This document shows, piece after piece, positions 31,413-40,773 of a stretch of DNA of 40,773 nucleotides. The notes under the pieces are model-generated. The model saw only the letters and a list, made by a program, of their open reading frames with translations, made no database searches and was not told the DNA's origin. Source of the DNA: Solicoccozyma terricola (lineage: Eukaryota > Basidiomycota > Tremellomycetes > Filobasidiales > Piskurozymaceae); the NCBI GenBank assembly GCA_001600875.1, contig BCLD01000010.1, positions 392,480-433,252 on the forward strand, read 5' to 3'. How positions within the stretch are numbered: the stretch's first letter is position 1; each line of letters starts with the position of its first letter. A program made the position numbers and the translations under genes.

Positions 31413-32616
31413 TGCACTTGCTCACTTGCTCACTCTCAGTCTCACCTGCTCGTCGATAGGAGGACTACGGGCACGTTCCCCCGCGAGAATCCCCCCGAAC
31501 CCGCCGAACATTTACTTAAAGAAAAAAAAATGTTTTTTATTCTTTTTGTTTTCAAAAAAAAGAGAACGAGGACGAGGTGAAAAAGGACGAAGGGGCAGGA
31601 AAAAAGAAACCCCCCCCCCCCCCAACTGCCGACTGCTGCGGCTGGTGCGGCTGGCTGCGGGCGGTCAGGGACGACGGGGGGCGGCCGACGTAGCGTAGGG
31701 GGGCGGGGGGGCGTGGACCTCATATGTCGGGGGGTACTCAAATGGGATCGCGTGACACGCAGATGCCGAGAACATGAAATCGCGATGCCGTGGGAGATAA
31801 CGGAAAGACGGGGGTGACGGGGGTTTATCTGGACCCAAGACGGGGACATTTTCTTTCATTTTAATTCAATTTTTCTTTTTTTTTCACCCGCGCGTGCCAA
31901 TGGGTCGGATCTAAATTGCCAAGAAGAAAAAGAAGCCAATTAGCCCCCCCCCTCCCCCCTCCCCTCCCCCCGCGTTCAATGTTCCTCCGGAAATGAAGTG
32001 TGACGAGGGGGGGAGGGATAGATCGGGAGGGGGTGGCGTGTGCCTCCGCTATCGCCTCCGTCTCTCGGTCCCTTAACTGTACATGTACGTCCTTGTTCGC
32101 TCAAACCTATGGTGACCCCTAGGACCAACGATTCGATCCCCCCCCCCCCCACCCTCGGTCTAATCGGTTCCTCCGTCGTCGAACCCCCTACGCCCCCCCC
32201 CCCCCCGGGCGAAGCGAACACGCGCTAAGAGGGACAAGGGGGGTCAGTGTGTGATAGTGCCAAGACCAATGCGGTCCACCTTTCCTCGTTTTTTTTCCCT
32301 TTTGTTTCACTCGAAACCAAGACCCCGGGATATTTTTCCAGGACAGGCAGGACCAGCTGTGAGTGTGTTTTTTTTCCCTTTCTTTTTTCTTTTTTGCTTT
32401 TTTCTTTCCCTCTTTGTCCTCGCCCCCTCCCCTCGTCCTTCCTCACCCGATGTGTCCCACTCCCACCCATCCCCCACCCTACGCTCCTATTCCACCCTCT
32501 CCCTACTCTCATACATCCTCTTCTTCATTCATTTGAGCAAGTTGCTTATCCCCCCCAACCACCAACCAAAGCTACACCCATCCACCCCCCCCCCCCCCCT
32601 ACCCCCCGGCGCAACA
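31413..32616. promoter_or_regulatory. Shared divergent promoter region of acyltransferase and GT-A genes
   Basis: No supported gene in 1.2 kb. It contains homopolymer C tracts near 31606-31622, 32140-32150 and 32192-32206, long T/CT-rich stretches (32367-32460) typical of strongly expressed fungal promoters, and a C tract (32586-32600) just before the plus-strand ATG at 32617. Both divergent genes begin with repeat-bearing long introns, so this region plus the two introns may form one regulatory unit. Confidence 0.5.
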
Positions 32617-34924
32617 ATGATCAGAATCCCATCAGAGATTAAATTCGCTCGTGTTAATATCAAAATATGGCCACTACTCTGCGCGTCTCTCATCCTCCTC
32701 CTAACTCGAGGTTTGGTCGATTTAACTTTCTTTGGATATCAATCAACTCAGAATTTATTCAGACATCAAGGAGGAGGTGGGATATCGTCAGCGTTGTCGA
32801 GGTCGTCGGCGGCGGCCGCGTCGGCGGGGTCGGGGTCAGGGTCGGGGTCGTTGGTAGGGAGGACGGTTATTAGTACGACGGAGAGTAGGGTGCCGTTTAT
32901 CCCAGCGGATGATAGTCAGGATTTGGATTTTATAACGTTGACAACGCTGTGAGTAGCGAGCGAGCGTAGCGAGCGTAGCGAACAGATTGAGAGAGCGTAG
33001 AGAGTAATCATGGCGAGCAAAGCGAGTAATCATCGCGAGCGAAGCGAGCATTCATCTCTTCTGTCTTTGCGGAGCAAGAGATCTTCATGCTCCCGTTAGG
33101 GAGCACTTCTTCACCGAGCGAAGTGACCACTTATTGCTTCTGTCTTCGCGGAGCGAAGACTATTGTCTTGCGAACGGAGTGAGCAATCATATCTCCGCGA
33201 GCGAAGCTAGCATTCATTTCTTCCGCGAACGTAGTGAGCATGACTTATTTCTCCCGTGAACGGATTGAGGAATCCTCTCTTCCGCGAGCGTAGTGAGCAA
33301 CCATTACTCTCTCTTCGGGTACATCGAGCTCGATACTCTCTCTTCCCCGAGTAATGAAGGAGCACCCACTCTCTTTTTCTCTTTTCGCGCGAATTACATC
33401 TCTCCATTCTCGTCGTTCATCATCATCGTCATCGTCGTCGTCGTCTTCCTTTGGGGGTGGGAATCATCAACTGAACTCGCCTTTTCCCTCCCTGACGACG
33501 TCGACGTCGTGTCTTGGTTCTCCCCCACTTTTCTCCCCTCTGTTATCCGTTCGCTAGTAACAACCTACTCTACGCACAAGCTCTCGGTGCTCAATATACG
33601 TTCACGATAATCACCGATGATGTGAGTGGATTGCGCGATGGGAATTAGGAAGACCACACGGTATATTAACGTCCTCCGTCGCCGCCCCTCTCCTCCTTCG
33701 ACTTCCCTTGCCACCCGCAACCCCACCCCCCTCCAGCCCGACCTAACATCGCCAACCCTCGAAACCCACGGAATCCCACCTGATCAAATCGCCAAAGGAA
33801 ATTTCTGTGTTCATCCGAAATGGGGAATTCGACCTGCTCAATTCTGTAGGATGCCTATTTTATGGGATATTTTGAGAAAAGATCCATCGGTTGAATATTT
33901 GGTTCATATTGGTGCGTTTGGGGTTTTGGGATGTGGGGGATGTATTATAACCCTTCGATCGCTACGCTAACCACCCGTCGCCCCCCCCCCCCCCCCGACC
34001 CCCCCCCCCCCCCCCCCCAACCCCGCACCGCAGACTCCGACGCTCTCTTCCGCTCCACCAACCTCTCCGTCCAACGTCATTTCGACGAACTCTCTGAATC
34101 TCAGCCTATCGGATTCATGAACAATGGTCCATGGCAACCGCATACACCGTGCACCGGATACTACGTGATGCGTCGAGGTAGAGATCGTGGTGAAACGACG
34201 AAACGTATCGGTGGTGGCGGCGGCGGCGAAGGCGGCGGGTTTTTCAGTTGGAGAAAGCAGAACCCAGCACCGAGGACGATTTTAACGGATTTCTTAAGAT
34301 TATGGTGGGATCAAGATTGGCATTTGAATTTATGTGATGGGGAACTCAAGGATCAGTGTACGTTGTGGACGTTGATGAATTATGGTGAGTTGGGGAGGGT
34401 TTCGGATTTTCCTTTTTAAACCCCGTGTTTCGGATTTTTGTTTTAATAAAAAAAAACTGCCCCGTGTGGATGGATACGTTCGCTGACATTGATATCGTCG
34501 ACCTCCCCCCCCCCCCCCCCCTCCTCCTCCAGACCTAGGCCTTAAGAAAGTCCCAGGAGAAGCAGCTGCTCTGTTCCGTAAACGTGGAGTCGTCCGTGAG
34601 TAGTCATGCCTTGTCCTGCTCGATCGAGAACAAACGTTCTGAATTTCCGGCCCCGCCCCCCACTCCACAGTATTCCCGGAAGAACAATTCCACAAAGTCA
34701 GAGAAGATCAAATAATCCTGCATCGTCATCACAAAATCGCTGACCGCTACGGCGCTCTCCTCCGTGAATGGTCATGGCCCGAGTATCCAATAACCAACGA
34801 CCCTGAAGATCGACAACGACTAAGGAAACTACTCTCTGCCGTTGATTTCAGACGGGCGAATGCTTCTGAGATTGCGTTGGATATGTGGGAGGTTGAGGGG
34901 TATCATACTCAGTGGCGTGATTAG
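32617..34924 (+). CDS. GT-A glycosyltransferase with DxD motif, type II membrane protein
   Basis: Predicted Golgi glycosyltransferase; the layout recalls GT34-type enzymes, but I do not assign a family. Exons 32617-32948, 33558-33621, 33737-33911, 34034-34384, 34533-34595, 34671-34924 give 412 residues in phase. Signal anchor at about residues 17-35 (IWPLLCASLILLL), then a Ser/Ala/Gly-rich stem (SRSSAAAASAGSGSGSGS), NNLLYAQALGAQYTFTIITD, WGIRPAQFCRMPILWDIL, YLVHIDSDALF (DSD = metal-binding DxD, interrupted by intron 3), TPCTGYYVMRRG, and FLRLWWDQDWHLN. A Gly-rich insert (GGGGGGEGGG) sits in a loop. Intron 1 is 609 nt and repeat-filled; introns 3 and 4 contain long C tracts. Divergent from the acyltransferase. 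Confidence 0.82.
32949..33330 (+). repeat. Satellite-like repeat family in intron 1 of the GT-A gene
   Basis: Starts at the 5' splice site (GTGAGTAGCGAGCGAGCG). It consists of degenerate units such as CGAGCGAAGCGAGCATT (33036-33052), GAAGACTATTGTCTTGCG (33155-33172, a small hairpin) and CGCGAGCGTAGTGAGCAA (33281-33298). The same units occur, in the same sense relative to transcription, in intron 1 of the divergent acyltransferase gene. Confidence 0.75.
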
Positions 34925-35375
34925 ATGGGTTGGTGGAAGGGGCGGTGGTGGAATGGGGTGCAGAGTGTTTATTATTATTTGTTTTTTTTCTGAACTCTGC
35001 TTGGACGGTGTGGGTTGACCTGAGAGATGGTCGTGTACACAGTATTACTATACGACATGAATGGTGCCCTTAATGTCACGTGGGGGTGGCGGCGGGTGGC
35101 GACGACGTGTGTATTGTGTAATTGTGTTCCCGGTTGTTCTCCCGTCCACCTCCCGTGCCTTATCCTTATCCGCGTGATGAGGCACGTGAGTGACATCAGA
35201 TTGTCACGCAGGAAAATTAAATTCCGGGGGCTGGGGAATCTGAATTCCCCGCGTGTTTTTTTAAATTTCCCCCCGTCTCCCAAAACCTCCTACGCGTTTT
35301 ATTTGCTCCTATCTGTTCACCTCAATACCACACCGTACCATTCCGATTCCGCACCACCACCACCACCCCCAAACA
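34925..35375. promoter_or_regulatory. Intergenic region before the first GT-B gene
   Basis: 451 bp between two plus-strand genes: the 3' UTR of the GT-A gene (TTATTATTTG near 34970) and the presumed promoter of the GT-B gene, with a CACCACCACC leader directly before ATG 35376. Two CACGTG-containing sites at about 35068-35073 (TCACGTGGGG) and 35184-35189 (GCACGTGAGT) are E-box-like; whether they act is unknown. No gene or RNA seen. Confidence 0.4.
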
Positions 35376-37459
35376 ATGATACGCTCAGTCGTCAAGACAC
35401 TCAAACATGCAGCAGGAGTCGTCGTCAATCCTCCCCCAGATCACCGTAGATCATCCAAACTCCATCGGAAAAATCAACAACCAACATGGAGACGATACGC
35501 ATGTGGTTTTTTCTGCTTGTTGCTCACCGTTTCCTTGTTCCGAACAATACAATGGTCCCCTTCGTCTTCCTCGTCTTCCTCCTCGTCCTATTTCCTCGGA
35601 GTAAGGAAATCTCATACGAGGTCAGCAAAAGTGGAGAGAGTTAGGGGTATCGTTTCACAGTCTAAAGTCGCTCTTGTCGATTTTCACGGTTGGCATGATG
35701 GTGCGTTTGTCGGTATGATTGTCGTGGATGGATCAAGCTGACAGGGAAACACGGGTCAATTTTTCATTCAACAGAGGTCAAGGGAGCTTTGGTGCATATC
35801 TTAACAGAGATGAACCTGAATCTAACAAGACATAGTGGGTGTTGAATTCCGTTGGATTTCATTCATCAAGCGTACCGTCCGCCGTCAAGCTGATTCTCTC
35901 GTGTCCCCAACCCCTTTTTTTTCTTTCTCTTCTTCCTCCTCCTCCTCCTCGCACAGTAAATCAACCGATGAGATTCGGTTTCGACGCTATCATGGATAGT
36001 TTCTCAGGTGAATGGGAATCAGAACTCAAAGGTGATATCGTACCTCAAATCTTGGCTGGAGAAGTCGATTTGATCATTTTCACAACTTGTAAGTGTTTGT
36101 TCCCACGTCGTCGTCGTCGTCGTCGTCGTCGTCTACCATGAGTTGTCTTACACCCCCCTCCCCCCACCAACCACCTCACAGGCGATGCAAAAGACCTCAA
36201 ATTAATCACTCCAGCTCTTCTCAGTATGCCATTAGTCCGAGCTGCATGTGTGATCCATCACGCAGACGGTCTCACGGACGTACGCGATATATCAGTCCCA
36301 TTGGCTATAACAGGTCAATTAACATTTATTGGATTGAGTGGTCATGTTTCAAATTTTGTACAGAGGGAGTTGCAAAGTTGGGCAAAGTTTGATCTGCAAA
36401 CCATGTGGAATAATGTGGATGTACTTACTATAATTCCGGTGAGTTGGGGGGAAAACGAGGCGAACAACGCTCCTTGCGGGTTTAATGGAGCCCTAACCAA
36501 TCGTCCCACCCCCGGCGACCAACAGACTTTCCCCCCAACCAATTCCCAAGATTGGACTATCGAACGACGTCGATATAACCGATGGGTCGTTCAAGGTAAC
36601 CTCGATACGGAGAGACGAAGTTACAACCAATTGTTCGCAGACATGCTTGAATATATTGAAGGTGTGCACACCCCGCCCGCTGTTCTTATACCAAGTCACA
36701 ACGCGACGCACGCTCACACATTCAACTTCCTGCTCACCGAACCCCTCCAGAGGATCCCGCATCGTGGGGTCTAACTAAACCGAAAGGCGGAATTCAGTTC
36801 GTACCGATCGAAGGAGCAGATAATAGCATTTCATTACATGTCATCGGTAAACGAATGACGGGAAGGGAACCAACAATTCCACCCGAGTTAGAAGGGATCA
36901 TTGAAATTTACGAGAATTTGAACTTTACTGCGTTTTACGATTTACTGCATTCGATGGTCAGTCGTTTGATTCGGGGGGGTTCTCAAACCCTAGCGAATAA
37001 AAACCATCTAATCGTTTCCTTTCACGCTCATCAGGACGTCATGATACCCGCTTTCAACATCGAGCATTACCTGGAAAGTCGTGCCTCGAGCACTATGGCT
37101 GCTGGATTGATCGCAGTCGTAAGTTGGCCCGCCAAAACGTGTACACTTTCCGAAGAGAGGGACAATTAACGCATTCTCCTCCTCCAAAGGTCCCAATCCT
37201 GGCATCTACAAGAGAAATCGCCGCGTACACTCATCTCACATCTCCTGCCGTACTCGAATACCCCACGGGAATGAGTGAGATCGAAGCGTTGAAGATGATA
37301 CGTGCTGGAATCGATCCAATGGATACCGTCAAGAGGTTGTCAAGGCAACGGGTATCTGTCCCATGGGAGCAGTGGAAGGAAGAACTGATGGGACAGAACA
37401 TGGAGGTGATTGCGCAGATGCTTTCAATATGGCCATCATTTGGAGCCGTGCGACAATAG
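35376..37459 (+). CDS. GT-B-type glycosyltransferase, type II membrane protein (copy 1)
   Basis: Predicted retaining GT-B glycosyltransferase of the group-1/GT4-like kind; sugar unknown. Exons 35376-35700, 35775-35834, 35957-36088, 36182-36438, 36526-36661, 36751-36956, 37035-37118, 37190-37459 give 489 residues in phase. Basic N-terminus, signal anchor at about residues 41-57 (YACGFFCLLLTVSLFRT), Ser-run stem, then the Rossmann start VALVDFHGWHDEVKGALVHI, AACVIHHADG, LTFIGLSGHVSNFV, and a C-terminal donor-site region FYDLLHSMDVMIPAFN...ESRASSTMAAGLIAVVP. The ASSTMAAGLIAVVP block is the part most like GT4 enzymes (EAMAAG.PVV). The inverted paralogue at 37764-39829 shares its exon plan. Confidence 0.8.
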
Positions 37460-37763
37460 GTTGATCGCAATACTTGTAGAGCGTTAGGTTACGACGATGG
37501 ATGACGGGAGTTGGATAGCATACCCTCCCCTTTTACGATACGATGGCTCTCAGCCCCAATCAGATTACTTTGTAGTACAACGCATATGTGCCCTTGAGAT
37601 CCATTCAATCTTCAATTGCCTGTAGCTGATTCACAGGTCGAGTCGGAACAGGACATTGAACAGGGAACGTGGATGATCATATGCAATAGTACAACAGCCG
37701 TCACATTGGCTTGAATCGAGATGCAACGCGGGGGGCAAAGGGCACTTTTCTCAAGACGTCTAC
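37460..37763. other. Convergent 3' intergenic region
   Basis: 304 bp between the stop codons of two convergent GT-B paralogues; both 3' UTRs lie here. I see no gene and no obvious inverted repeat. Confidence 0.5.
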
Positions 37764-39829
37764 TCATCCCAATGTCTTCCACTTGAACCGATCCGCAACA
37801 TCCTTCCACACCTTGTCATTGGATTCGTAAAGCGTTTCGTGGTAATCCGCCCATGTCGAGGAGTATTCTCCTCCAGTTTTGAAACCCGCTTCATTCTTCG
37901 GGAAATGCGTGCCGATCTTGACAGGCACTAGGTCCGACGTCCAAGGATCACGCTCATTACGAAACAGCTGAATGGCGTGAACGGCGCTTATTCCGGCAGG
38001 ATGTAATCTGAAAGCGGGATGGTCGAGGAAGGTATACGCCCTCAAGTGTTGTGGTGTGGTTAGGATTGGAACCTATAACACCGCGAGGCGTGTGAGCATT
38101 TCAGGCTACCTGCAGGTCGATTCGAAAACGCAATCTACTGACTTTTGCCATGACTGCCGCTGTCATCGAGGAAGAAGCCCTTTCGACCATATACTCTGGG
38201 CCAGCAAAGGCAGGTATCACCAAGTCCTACGTTAAGAAGGCAAGTTAGGAATCGTAATGAGTTTGGATAGGAGACCCATCCCCCTACTGACCATCGTGCT
38301 CAGCAATTCGTAATAATCCTCATAATCTAGCCCGCTATGAACGTGAATGACGTTATCCAACTCGTGCGGCCATGTCACTCCTCCCACATGTTCGCCAATC
38401 AAATGCAACGAGAATGGGGTCAGTAGGCTTGAGGTTTTCGCTTGGAAACGTTCGTCTTCGCCGGTGACGTCGTAACCCCATACTGCAGGATCATCTATAT
38501 CGAATCGAATCGTGGGGTTAGCGTTTGTTACAATGCCCTCAACGAACATACCCGGCATTCAAGGTCCTACCCACCTATAATCGCCTGTCGCAGCTCTTCA
38601 AAGATCCTCCTATAGTCTCTCCGAGTGTATTCGATTCTTCCTTGGATAGCCACGCGAGATACGGACAGACTATTTTGAAGTCTGTTGTTGTGCTTTGGCT
38701 TGGTCGTGATTGGGAAGACCTTTACGGGATAGTCGAAAGGGAAAAGCCGACCATCATTCGACTGAAAACGAAAAGCCGGAAACAAGAGATAGCGTCCACT
38801 CACGGGTACGAATGTATCTACTAGAGTTTTATCCCATCCGATCTGATTATCCTCGACTGACCAATTTGCTATCGTTGACCTGATCATTTCCGTGGTGTGG
38901 CCCGCCAAGCCAAGAAAGTTCAGTCTGCCTTCCGATGCGACACCCTGCAGGGTATACCGCTCGACGGCTAGAGCTTGGCTGTGATGTAAAACGAGTACGA
39001 CGGAGGTGGTTTTCGCGACGTCTAGAGCCTTTCTCATCTTGTCGTTGACCCAGTATTTGTCACCTGGAGTGGGGGAAGACAGCAAAGTCAGATGACAAAA
39101 CCCACATTTTTTTGTTCGTGGTTCACTGGAGGATGTGGGATCCTCTTCACCCCACCCCACCCACCTGATGCGATTATCACGACGTCTATATCGCCGCTTT
39201 CCAAGTAGGCCGGTAACGTGAGAGGGTCAAGCATAGCACCCATAGTTCCGGTATCGAAGATGTCGCCGAATGAGAATCTATATGGCGGTCCTGCAGAGCG
39301 ACAAGGTAGTGAGCCAGGGATAGTCGGCGGGAGGCAGTTCCATGAGAACAGTGTGAATTCTTACGGAAGAGGGTGACATTGGCACCCAGGTGTCTGAATG
39401 AATGTATAACAGCTCCCCAAACCTCTTCACGGTGGTAGGATGTTAAACCATGTCAGTCGTTGAGCATGTCTAATGCACTCGAACACTCCACCACCCACCT
39501 TCATGGTACGGCGCAAACTCTACGATGGCCACTCTGACATCCTTCCAAGACCCGACGGTTTCCAGTCGAGACGGAGACGGTGATTTGGACCTCGGGAGAG
39601 ACGATGTAAAATCTAACGCAGGGATGTAGCTGTAGCACATCAACAGAACGACAGCGAGGCAGACGAGTCGTATCAGCCGCTGCCTCCCCCGTTTGAATGC
39701 CAGCATGCCACCCCGTGATGCCGGCAACATGTACGTAGCTCGCACCGGATACCTGCCAGGAAGGACTGGCGTGCAACTTGTTGAACGAATGAAACAGCAA
39801 CTTGCCACGTGCTCGCTCGCCAGCATCAT
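37764..39829 (-). CDS. GT-B-type glycosyltransferase, type II membrane protein (copy 2)
   Basis: Paralogue of the gene at 35376-37459, presumed Golgi GT-B transferase. Minus exons 39829-39499, 39424-39365, 39290-39165, 39063-38804, 38761-38575, 38494-38292, 38226-38143, 38072-37764 give 519 residues in phase. Starts at 39730 (Met34) or 39706 (Met42) are equally likely, as the membrane anchor is at about residues 52-69 (LIRLVCLAVVLLMCYSYI). Shared blocks with copy 1: VRVAIVEFAPYHEEVWGAVI, LNFLGLAGHTTEMI, YELLSTMDLVIPAF, ERASSSMTAAVMAKVPILTT. The sequence has diverged strongly, especially in the C-terminal 80 residues. Exons 2 and 7 have identical lengths in both copies (60 and 84 nt). Confidence 0.8.
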
Positions 39830-40003
39830 CTCATCTACCCAAAACCAATTTCGTCACATGTCGTACAAGTTGATTGGGAAGCGATCGTGGGGTGTGTCTC
39901 ACCGCCAACATCACGAAATGATGCTAGTAGGTAGTCCAAGGGTCGTATTTTAAAAAAGGAGAGGGATGAAAAAGAAATCGAATCGAATCAAAAAAAAAGA
40001 AAA
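39830..40003. promoter_or_regulatory. Short intergenic region between two minus-strand genes
   Basis: 174 bp holding the promoter of the GT-B gene (start 39829 or further in) and the 3' UTR of the partial acyltransferase. AT/A-rich near 39950-40005. The space is tight, so if the GT-B start is at 39730 the promoter region is about 270 bp. Confidence 0.4.
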
Positions 40004-40773
40004 TCAAACTCCAATCCTCGGCGTCACATCATAATCATCGTTGCTTGACTCTTGGACGATTATATTCCACAGTAGCTGCGAGGGCGGGGGGGACATACCA
40101 TCCCTCAAGTCAGTCAACCGGGAAATAAAACAAAACCCCCCAGTCCCCATCCTTCGGGGGGATCCCCCAAACCAACTCTCACCTCCTGCCAGTAATTCAT
40201 GACCCCAACTTTGCACCACCGCACACAGTCCTTTGGAGGACCTAGATGTGCCTCTGGACGTTTCAACGACATATCCCAGACGTTGACATACCGCATTGAA
40301 GGATTGAATGCTTGTTTTGACGAAATAGCTTCGATATTCCAGTCCGTTTTCGATCGAAACATTACCGTGTTTCGACGGGCGATGACATTCATCCATGTAT
40401 ACCATTGACTGTGTGTGCGTGAGGGATCGAGATCAGATGAGGGGTAATTATCAAAAGTAACTGATGTTGGACGAATAGACTTGCTAGTTCCATTGATTCA
40501 TGTGACCGTTGATCGGTGAAGCCCAATCCAACCTCGCGTTGTTAACTATGGATTGGGGTCGAGGTGGAGGTGAGTCAGTTGATCATTGCGAATGAAGAAA
40601 TAATAAGAAGAAAAAAAACGCCGCGGATTTCCCCCTCTACTCACATTCAGAAGACGCAACGCAATCCACATGAGCTGGGGCTAGCGATCTCCAATACGCG
40701 GCCACAGGGAATGGAAGTTTCTTGATATCATTGGAAAGACCGATGAACTGTTTGGTTGGCGACGCGGGGGGGG
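40004..40773 (-). CDS. PC-esterase/TBL-type acyltransferase, 3' part only (cut by window edge)
   Basis: Paralogue of the acyltransferase at 28444-31356, whose last exons it matches one for one. Minus exons: about 40773-40645 (incomplete), 40545-40485, 40408-40183, 40075-40004; the 61- and 226-nt exons have the same lengths as in the paralogue. Seen: VAAYWRSLAPAHVDCVAS, LDWASPINGHMNQWNY, QWYTWMNVIARRNTV, RYVNVWDMSLKRPEAHLG, PPKDCVRWCKVGVMNYWQE, LLWNIIVQESS. Again the family DCxHWC motif lacks its His (DCVRWC). One intron (40409-40484) starts with GC where the paralogue has GT. The N-terminus and GDS block lie beyond the window. Confidence 0.82.

Noticed and set aside
31042..31425. Upstream start (MSKCIHPPTPTHTH...) for the acyltransferase
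   Set aside because: It begins at a GTG/CTG-type codon region inside the C-rich minisatellite. The ATG at 31356 gives a sensible signal-anchor N-terminus.
1..40773. tRNA, rRNA or CRISPR features
   Set aside because: No cloverleaf-compatible sequence with a GGTTCGA-type T arm outside coding exons was found, no rRNA-like segment, and the direct repeats lack the regular spacing of a CRISPR array; the host is eukaryotic.

Overview
The window looks like nuclear DNA of a filamentous or yeast-like basidiomycete. The genes are dense, on both strands, and cut by many introns of about 50-90 nt with GT(A/G)AG(T/C) donors. Coding sense is continuous only after splicing. Spliced models were built by hand, and every internal exon junction was checked for reading phase. 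The one long intronless gene reads like a bacterial protein. Tremellomycetes is a guess from a glycan locus that might serve a capsule; nothing in the window proves it. A perfect (CCCTAA)8 array, homopolymer C/G tracts and small satellites are scattered through it. Both window ends are poly-G.

Left part (1-14999): a divergent pair of MDR-superfamily oxidoreductases (an enoyl-reductase-like gene, minus; a zinc alcohol dehydrogenase, plus); a 90-residue secreted cysteine-rich protein; a gene-poor stretch (about 4.4-9.1 kb) with an LTR-like element, a Ty1/copia RNase H remnant, broken ORFs on both strands and the interstitial telomeric array; a flavin-linked oxidoreductase with two odd splice donors; an intronless alpha/beta hydrolase; and a small conserved fungal gene with an apparent frameshift.

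Middle part (15000-25500): a sugar transporter and a monocarboxylate-type transporter in tandem; a secreted thaumatin-like/ricin-B lectin fusion (minus); and two tandem paralogues of a BBE-type flavoprotein (minus). The downstream copy is intact and has a C-terminal membrane helix. The upstream copy is decayed.

Right part (26104-40773): six adjacent genes that form a glycan-assembly locus. They are a DUF6625-like GT-A glycosyltransferase (+), a PC-esterase/TBL-type acyltransferase (-), a DxD GT-A glycosyltransferase (+), two GT-B paralogues facing each other (+ and -), and a second PC-esterase cut by the window edge (-). The five with visible N-termini start with a probable signal anchor, as expected of Golgi enzymes that build and acylate a secreted polysaccharide or glycolipid. 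The divergent acyltransferase and GT-A genes both have unusually long first introns filled with the same repeat family, in the same sense relative to transcription. The locus is the best candidate here for an undescribed system; its product cannot be read from sequence.
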